Part shown: positions 58,946-64,000 of the stretch, piece after piece
How positions within the stretch are numbered: the first letter of the stretch is position 1
Layout of the letters: each line of letters begins with the position of its first letter
From: Magnetofaba australis IT-1
GTDB lineage: Bacteria; Pseudomonadota; Magnetococcia; Magnetococcales; Magnetococcaceae
NCBI RefSeq assembly: GCF_002109495.1
Contig: NZ_LVJN01000019.1
Span: 1-64,000 of the forward strand
Reading direction: 5' to 3'
Length of the DNA: 64,000 bases
The notes under the pieces: model-generated
Databases searched by the model: none
Told to the model about the DNA's origin: nothing
The model's input: the letters and a program-made list of their open reading frames with translations, nothing else
Made by a program: the position numbers and the translations under genes

Positions 58946-59137
58946 GGGGGTTCTCCTGCTAAGTGGGGCGATAAGAGAGCCTTCAGTATGCCCCATGTGG
59001 AGGGAATCGCAAATAGTGCGGCGCAAACGCCGGAGAATCTGTTTTGCATGATTGGAATAATCCGTGGAAATTTGCCATGATGGACGTGTTGAGTTGGCGC
59101 AGAGGAGCAGATTGGAGGCAGGGGTGAGGCGGTCGAC

Positions 59138-61111
59138 GTGACGGAAGATTCAGCCCAGTGGAGCGACGATGCGTTGGCGCAAGGTTTGGCGCAGGCGGGC
59201 GTGGGGGTGTGGCAGTGGCGCGAGGCGGATGACGCGCTGGTGTGCAACGCCACGGCGGCCCGACTCCTGGGGGTGACGGATGGGCGCGAGGGGCGAGCCA
59301 CGCTGAGGGGCTATCTGGGCGCTGTGCATGAAGAGGATCGCTTGCTGGCGGAGTTCGCCTGGCAGGCGTGTCTGGAGGGCGCGGGACCACTCCATGTGAC
59401 CCACCGCGTGAGCGGCGTAGCGGCGCGTTGGGTCACCATGCGCGGTGGTCTGTGCGGCGAGCTCCAGGAGGGGCGGCGGCGCCTCAGCGGCATTGTGCGC
59501 GATGACACCACACGCATGCGCGACCAGGAGGATTTGGCGGCGGTCAAATCCCGCGCCGAGAAGCTGCTGGCCATTGCCGATACGGTGATCTTGTCGCTGG
59601 ACCGGCAGGGGCGGGTGACGCTGCTGAATAATGTGGGCTGCGATCTGCTGGGGGTGTCGCCGCAGCAGGCCCATGGCATGGCGTGGTTTGACGCCGCGCC
59701 CGCCAGTGGAGGGCATCGTGACCGCGCGCGCGCGGAGTTCGACGCCGCCATGGCGCAGTTGGGCGATGAGAGGCGTCGCTATGAGATGAGCCTGCGTGCG
59801 GCGGATGGCGAATTGCGCCGCATTCGCTGGGGGCAGGCGGTGCTGCGTGATGAGGTCCATGGGGTGGAAGGGGTGCTGCTCAGCGGCGAGGACATCACCG
59901 AGATGCGCCGCGCCCAACGGGCGTTGGAGCGGGTCACCGAACAGGCGGTGCAAGCCAACCGCGCCAAGTCGGAGTTCCTCTCGGCCATGAGCCATGAGTT
60001 GCGCACGCCGCTCAACGCCATATTGGGGTTTGTGCAACTGCTCGGGCGCGAGGCGCAGGAGACGCTGTCACAACGCCAGCATGACCACTTGGCCTACATC
60101 GAGAAATCGGGCCGCCACCTGTTGGCGCTGATCACCGACGTATTGGATTTGGCGCGTATCGAAGCTGGCCAGGTGAGCCTGAGTCCGCGCACTGTGGCGT
60201 TGCCGGAGATCGTGCGCGAGTGCATCGACCTGCTGGCGCAGATGGCGCGCAAGCGGGGCGTTGCGGTGACCCTGGCGCCTCTGCAGGGGGTGGCGGGTTC
60301 AGCCTATGTGGATCCATTGCGCTTCAAGCAGATTGTGCTCAATCTGATCTCCAACGCCATCAAGTACAACCGCGAAGGCGGCGTGGTGCTGGTGGAGCTG
60401 TTGCAGGCGACGGCGGAGGATCCGGCCCGGGTGGTGGTGAGCGATACCGGTCTGGGGCTGACGGAGGATCAACTGAGTCGGGTGTTTGAGCCGTTCCAGC
60501 GCCTGGGCGCCGAGCGCAGCGCAGTGGAGGGGGTGGGCATCGGCTTGGCGTTGAGTCGGCAGTTCGCGCAGTTGATGGGCGGCGACTTGCAGGTGATGGG
60601 GACCCCAGGCGTGGGCGCGGTATTTTGGTTGGACGCGCCGTCGTTGGCCGGGGCGGGGGCCGCGCCGCTGCGAGAAACCGGCGAAGCGCAGGCCGAGCAG
60701 GAGACGCCGCAGTTGCCCTCCACGCCATTCGAGGCGCTCTATGTGGAGGATGCCCCGGTCAATGCCCGCTTGATGGAGGCGTGGTTCAAGCGCATTCCCC
60801 AAGCCACGCTGCGGGTGGTTTCCGATGGCCGCAGCGGTCTGCGCGAGGCGGCGCTTAAGCGGCCCGATCTGGTGTTGCTGGATCTGGGGTTGCCGGATAT
60901 GGATGGATTCCAGGTGTTGGAGTATATGCGCGAGACCACCGCATTGACCGATATGCCGGTCATCGCGGTGAGCGCCGACGCCACCGAGGCGACGCGCGCC
61001 CAGGCGCAAGCGAGCAGCTTTTTTGGCTTTTTGACCAAGCCATTGGATTTCGCTGAACTGGAGACGCTGATTGCGCGCGCCTTGATCCAGAGTGGCGCGG
61101 CGAATCGTTAG
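59138..61111 (+). CDS. PAS-domain hybrid histidine kinase
   Basis: A 657-aa soluble kinase. It has two PAS regions (about 15-125 and 140-265, with DTVILSLDRQGRVTLLNNVG and EDITEMRRAQRALERVTEQA), HisKA with [20 protein letters not shown], HATPase with IVLNLISNAIKYNREG, SDTGLGLTEDQLSRVFEPFQ and GVGIGLALSR, and a C-terminal receiver (ALYVEDAPVNARLM; DLVLLDLGLPDMDGFQVL; VIAVSADATEA; LTKPLD). There is no membrane segment, so the signal is intracellular. The GTG start at 59138 follows GGTGAGG. The HD-GYP gene follows by 68 bp and is a natural partner. Confidence 0.95.
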   Translation: MTEDSAQWSDDALAQGLAQAGVGVWQWREADDALVCNATAARLLGVTDGREGRATLRGYLGAVHEEDRLLAEFAWQACLEGAGPLHVTHRVSGVAARWVTMRGGLCGELQEGRRRLSGIVRDDTTRMRDQEDLAAVKSRAEKLLAIADTVILSLDRQGRVTLLNNVGCDLLGVSPQQAHGMAWFDAAPASGGHRDRARAEFDAAMAQLGDERRRYEMSLRAADGELRRIRWGQAVLRDEVHGVEGVLLSGEDITEMRRAQRALERVTEQAVQANRAKSEFLSAMSHELRTPLNAILGFVQLLGREAQETLSQRQHDHLAYIEKSGRHLLALITDVLDLARIEAGQVSLSPRTVALPEIVRECIDLLAQMARKRGVAVTLAPLQGVAGSAYVDPLRFKQIVLNLISNAIKYNREGGVVLVELLQATAEDPARVVVSDTGLGLTEDQLSRVFEPFQRLGAERSAVEGVGIGLALSRQFAQLMGGDLQVMGTPGVGAVFWLDAPSLAGAGAAPLRETGEAQAEQETPQLPSTPFEALYVEDAPVNARLMEAWFKRIPQATLRVVSDGRSGLREAALKRPDLVLLDLGLPDMDGFQVLEYMRETTALTDMPVIAVSADATEATRAQAQASSFFGFLTKPLDFAELETLIARALIQSGAANR

Positions 61112-61179
61112 GCGCCGTTATTGCGGCGCAAAGAGGGTGTTTCACAGGTTTGTGTTTCCGCTATTGAGAGAGAGTTCGT

Positions 61180-62256
61180 ATGCAGCTCAATGACGCCATG
61201 GAGGCGGAGATTCTCGCTTCGCGCATTATGATCGTGGATGACAATCCGGCCAATGTGGCGCTGCTGGAGGCGATGCTGCAGGCGGAAGGGTTCGACAAGG
61301 TCTACGGCGTGGAGGATCCACGCGAGGCGGTGTCGCTGTTTGAGACGCAATCCTGGGATCTGCTGCTGCTGGATATCCGCATGCCGGTGCTGGACGGCTA
61401 TGCGGTGATGGCGGCGTTGCGGCGCACGGTGGGCGAGGCGGAGTACCTGCCGGTGCTGGCGTTGACCGCGCAGACCGACGCCGAGACGCGCCATCGGGCG
61501 CTGCGTGAAGGGGCGCAGGATTTCCTCTCCAAACCTTTCGATAACTGGGAAGTCATGTTGCGCGCGCGCAATATGCTGCGTTCGCGCATCTATTTCAAAC
61601 GCCAGAAGATGCGCGCCGAGTTGTTGGACGCCCAGGTGAATGAAAAAACCGCCGAGATCAACGAGACGCGGCTGGAGGTGATCCGTCGTCTGGGTAAGGC
61701 GGGGGAGTTTCGCGACGACCAGACCGGCGCCCATGTGCTGCGCATGAGCCATAGTTGCCAACTGCTGGCTCTGCGCATCGGCCTGTCCGAGGCGCAGAGT
61801 CGCGACATTCTCTATGCCAGCCCCATGCATGACGTTGGCAAGATCGGCATCAGCGACACCATTTTGCTCAAGCCAGGGCGTCTGGACGATCAAGAGATGG
61901 CCCTGATGCGCGAGCATGTGGTCTACGGGCTGGAGATTCTGGGCGACCACCCGGCGGAGTTGTTCCAACTGGCGCGTCAGATCATTGCGGGTCATCACGA
62001 ACGCTGGGATGGGGCAGGTTACCCCCACGGCTGGGCTGGCGAAGCGATTCCCCTGGCCGCGCGCATCGCCTCGGTGTGCGATGTGTATGATGCGCTCACC
62101 AGCGTGCGCCCATACAAAAAAGCGTGGAGCGTGGAGGACGCCGCTGCGCTGATCCGCGATGGCGCAGGCCAGCAGTTCGATCCGCAACTGGCCACCGCCT
62201 TCCTGGAGATCCTGCCTCAGGTGGAAGCCCTCAAAGCCGAATTCGGCGCCTCATAA
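61180..62256 (+). CDS. Response regulator with HD-GYP domain (c-di-GMP phosphodiesterase)
   Basis: 358 aa. Receiver at residues 10-130 (RIMIVDDNPANVALLEAMLQ; LLLLDIRMPVLDGYAVM; LALTAQTDAETR; FLSKPFDN), a short coiled linker, then HD-GYP with DQTGAHVLRMSH, the metal pair in SPMHDVGKIGISD, IIAGHHERWDGAGYP and GEAIPLAARIASVCDVYDAL. All metal-binding residues are present, so hydrolysis of cyclic di-GMP is expected. In a strongly flagellated cell this would act on the motile-sessile switch. Confidence 0.96.
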   Translation: MQLNDAMEAEILASRIMIVDDNPANVALLEAMLQAEGFDKVYGVEDPREAVSLFETQSWDLLLLDIRMPVLDGYAVMAALRRTVGEAEYLPVLALTAQTDAETRHRALREGAQDFLSKPFDNWEVMLRARNMLRSRIYFKRQKMRAELLDAQVNEKTAEINETRLEVIRRLGKAGEFRDDQTGAHVLRMSHSCQLLALRIGLSEAQSRDILYASPMHDVGKIGISDTILLKPGRLDDQEMALMREHVVYGLEILGDHPAELFQLARQIIAGHHERWDGAGYPHGWAGEAIPLAARIASVCDVYDALTSVRPYKKAWSVEDAAALIRDGAGQQFDPQLATAFLEILPQVEALKAEFGAS

Positions 62257-62427
62257 AATCACCATGTATTGATATCACTTTTAGAAGCTCAGGATGGTTG
62301 TTGCGTGGTTAATAAATCCAGGCAATATCAGTCATTCACCGGTTCATGTTGCAAAAGTTTCTGGTTTATGGCGCTATAAGTTCTATCAATCCGATGTTGT
62401 AGAGCGGCATCACACGGGAGGGCGGCC

Positions 62428-64000
62428 ATGAACAGAGTCGATCGGGGGGGATCGGGGTGGCGCACTGTGGCGCACATCCTCATAGGGATGGTTCTCATGG
62501 CGACGGTGGGAGGCGTCGCAACGTCAGCCATTGCGGCTGGAGATCGCGAGATACGACCACAAAACGCGCCGTCGACGGCGGACCACAGCGCCTTTGCTGA
62601 ACTGAAAGGACCATTTGCGAATGGCCCGGAGGTGACCAAAGCGTGCCTGAAGTGTCACACCAAAGCCTCGCATCAACTGATGCGCACAACCCACTGGACC
62701 TGGGCGTTTGACAACAAACTCACCGGGCAGATGCTGGGCAAAAAGAACGTCATCAACAATTTCTGCGTGGCCACGGCGACCAACTGGCCGCGCTGCACCA
62801 GTTGCCACATCGGCTATGGCTGGAAGAACGCCGCGTTCGACCTGACCAATCAGGACGCCGTGGATTGCCTGGTGTGCCACGACGCCACCGGCAAATATAA
62901 GAAGTTCCCCGCCGGGGCGGGCCATCCGGTGTATGAGCCCAAGGAGTTTCCGCCCAAATCCGGCAAGATCTGGCAGCCGGTGGATCTGGCCATGGTGGCG
63001 CAGAAGGTGGGTCAGCCCACCCGCGCCAATTGTGGCGCGTGCCACTTCTTCGGCGGCGGCGGCGACGGCGTCAAGCACGGCGATCTGGACTCCAGCATGT
63101 TCAAGCCCGACAAGGCGTTGGATGTGCACATGGACGCCAAGGGGCTGAATTTTACCTGCCAAACCTGCCACACCACGGGCGGCCATGAGGTCACCGGTTC
63201 GCGCTACGCCACCAAGGCGGTGGATCGCATCGGCGTGGATGTGCCGGGCAAGACCGATTTCACCCGCTCCAGTTGCGAGTCGTGTCATGGGCTGACGCCG
63301 CACCCGGAGAGCAACCATCCCAAACTCAACGACCATACCGACCGCGTGGCGTGTCAGACCTGCCACATTCCCGAGTTCGCCCGTGGCGGACGCAAGACCA
63401 AAACCTGGTGGGATTGGTCCACGGCGGGCCAGTCCAAAAAGGTGATCAAGGATGCCGACGGCTACGCCACCTACCATCCCAAGAAGGGCGACTTCGTCTG
63501 GCAAGCCAACGTACGTCCCGAGTACTACTGGTTTAACGGCAATATTCGCTATCAACTGCTGGAGGATAAGATCGACCCCACAGGCGTGGTCAACATCAAC
63601 GCTTTTGGCGGCGATTCGACGGATGCCGATGCGCGCATCTGGCCATTCAAGGTAATGCGCGGCAAGCAGCCGTACGACGTCAAGAACCGCATCCTCGCCG
63701 TGCCGCATCTGTTCGGCAAGGATGAGGCGGCGTTCTGGAAGCACTATGACTGGGATAAGGCGCTGGAGGCGGGACTCAAGGCGCGCGGGGTGAGCTACTC
63801 CGGCGAGCACGCTTTTGTTGAGACGCGCTACTTCTGGCCCATCACCCACATGGTGGCGCCCAAGGCGCAGGCGGTGGGGTGCAACGAGTGCCACGCCAAG
63901 AACGGACGTCTGGAGTCGCTCACCGGTTTCTACATGCCAGGGCGGGACAGCATCCCCTGGTTGTCGACTCTGGGTTGGTATGGCGCGCTGCTGGCGTTGA
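62428..64000 (+). CDS. Octaheme c-type cytochrome (tetrathionate reductase family), 3' end outside window
   Basis: 524 codons are visible from the ATG at 62428, which has GGGAGGG about seven bases upstream. A signal peptide (ILIGMVLMATVGGVATSAIA) precedes eight CXXCH heme sites: CLKCH, CTSCH, CLVCH, CGACH, CQTCH, CESCH, CQTCH and CNECH. Spacing and the segments WPRCTSCHIGYGWKN, DCLVCHDATGKYKKFPAGAG and PEYYWFNGNIRYQL are those of the octaheme tetrathionate reductase family, whose members reduce tetrathionate, nitrite or hydroxylamine. After the last heme comes GFYMPGRDSIPWLSTLGWYG, then a hydrophobic start of what may be a membrane helix. It probably acts in periplasmic anaerobic respiration. 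Confidence 0.93.
   Translation, partial: MNRVDRGGSGWRTVAHILIGMVLMATVGGVATSAIAAGDREIRPQNAPSTADHSAFAELKGPFANGPEVTKACLKCHTKASHQLMRTTHWTWAFDNKLTGQMLGKKNVINNFCVATATNWPRCTSCHIGYGWKNAAFDLTNQDAVDCLVCHDATGKYKKFPAGAGHPVYEPKEFPPKSGKIWQPVDLAMVAQKVGQPTRANCGACHFFGGGGDGVKHGDLDSSMFKPDKALDVHMDAKGLNFTCQTCHTTGGHEVTGSRYATKAVDRIGVDVPGKTDFTRSSCESCHGLTPHPESNHPKLNDHTDRVACQTCHIPEFARGGRKTKTWWDWSTAGQSKKVIKDADGYATYHPKKGDFVWQANVRPEYYWFNGNIRYQLLEDKIDPTGVVNINAFGGDSTDADARIWPFKVMRGKQPYDVKNRILAVPHLFGKDEAAFWKHYDWDKALEAGLKARGVSYSGEHAFVETRYFWPITHMVAPKAQAVGCNECHAKNGRLESLTGFYMPGRDSIPWLSTLGWYGALLAL

Noticed and set aside
62524-63894. 456-codon minus-strand open frame
   Set aside because: It is antisense to the octaheme cytochrome, whose eight CXXCH motifs are unambiguous.

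Overview
The window looks like chromosome of a GC-rich, multiply flagellated proteobacterium. An island of nine full-length, short (about 273-277 aa) flagellins plus three degenerate flagellin-like genes, next to fliJ and a motE-like gene, resembles what is known of marine magnetotactic cocci (Magnetococcales). That placement is an inference from the flagellin expansion. No magnetosome, rRNA or tRNA gene is visible.

Layout. 1-1843: an IS3-family element (cut by the window edge) inserted into an IS1-family element. 1857-2192: a dispersed palindromic repeat and the terminator of the flagellin island. 2240-19300: flagellin island, all on the minus strand. Its spacers are unusually long and are filled with short stem-loops whose minus-strand loops carry GGA (AGGA, AGGGA, AAGGA, TGGA). 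I found about 55 of them. Six flagellin genes also share a leader element with compensating base changes. 19656-20735: motE-like gene and fliJ. 20932-28239: M48 protease with TPRs, a TPR lipoprotein-like or secreted protein, a small membrane protein, pantothenate genes panBCD, folK and an M15 peptidase. 28480-33819: M14 peptidase and the succinylase-branch genes dapC, dapD and dapE, separated by dispersed repeats. 33829-35323: a PIN toxin/antitoxin pair and coaE. 35384-36797: a second copy of the IS3 element.

36798-41629 and 49879-53644 are two pieces of one podovirus-like prophage structural operon (portal, then scaffold, capsid, decoration protein, adaptor). Eight kb of host-type genes lie between them (flippase, chemoreceptor, deacetylase, LysE exporter). 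One prophage edge abuts the IS3 copy and another abuts an IS481 element. Both phage blocks are preceded by the same arrangement: a TTGACT promoter with a shared GACTGGCCGGTC box, an intrinsic terminator, then the first gene. 53855-62256: signalling genes (periplasmic binding protein plus hybrid kinase, PDC sensor protein, PAS hybrid kinase, HD-GYP response regulator) with a glyoxalase. 62428-end: an octaheme c-type cytochrome running off the window.

The most interesting signal is the GGA stem-loop array between the flagellin genes. It looks like a CsrA/RsmA-binding sponge or leader system built into a flagellin cluster. Seven of eight imperfect base pairs that I checked are G-U wobbles only when read as minus-strand (flagellin-sense) RNA, which argues for function as RNA.
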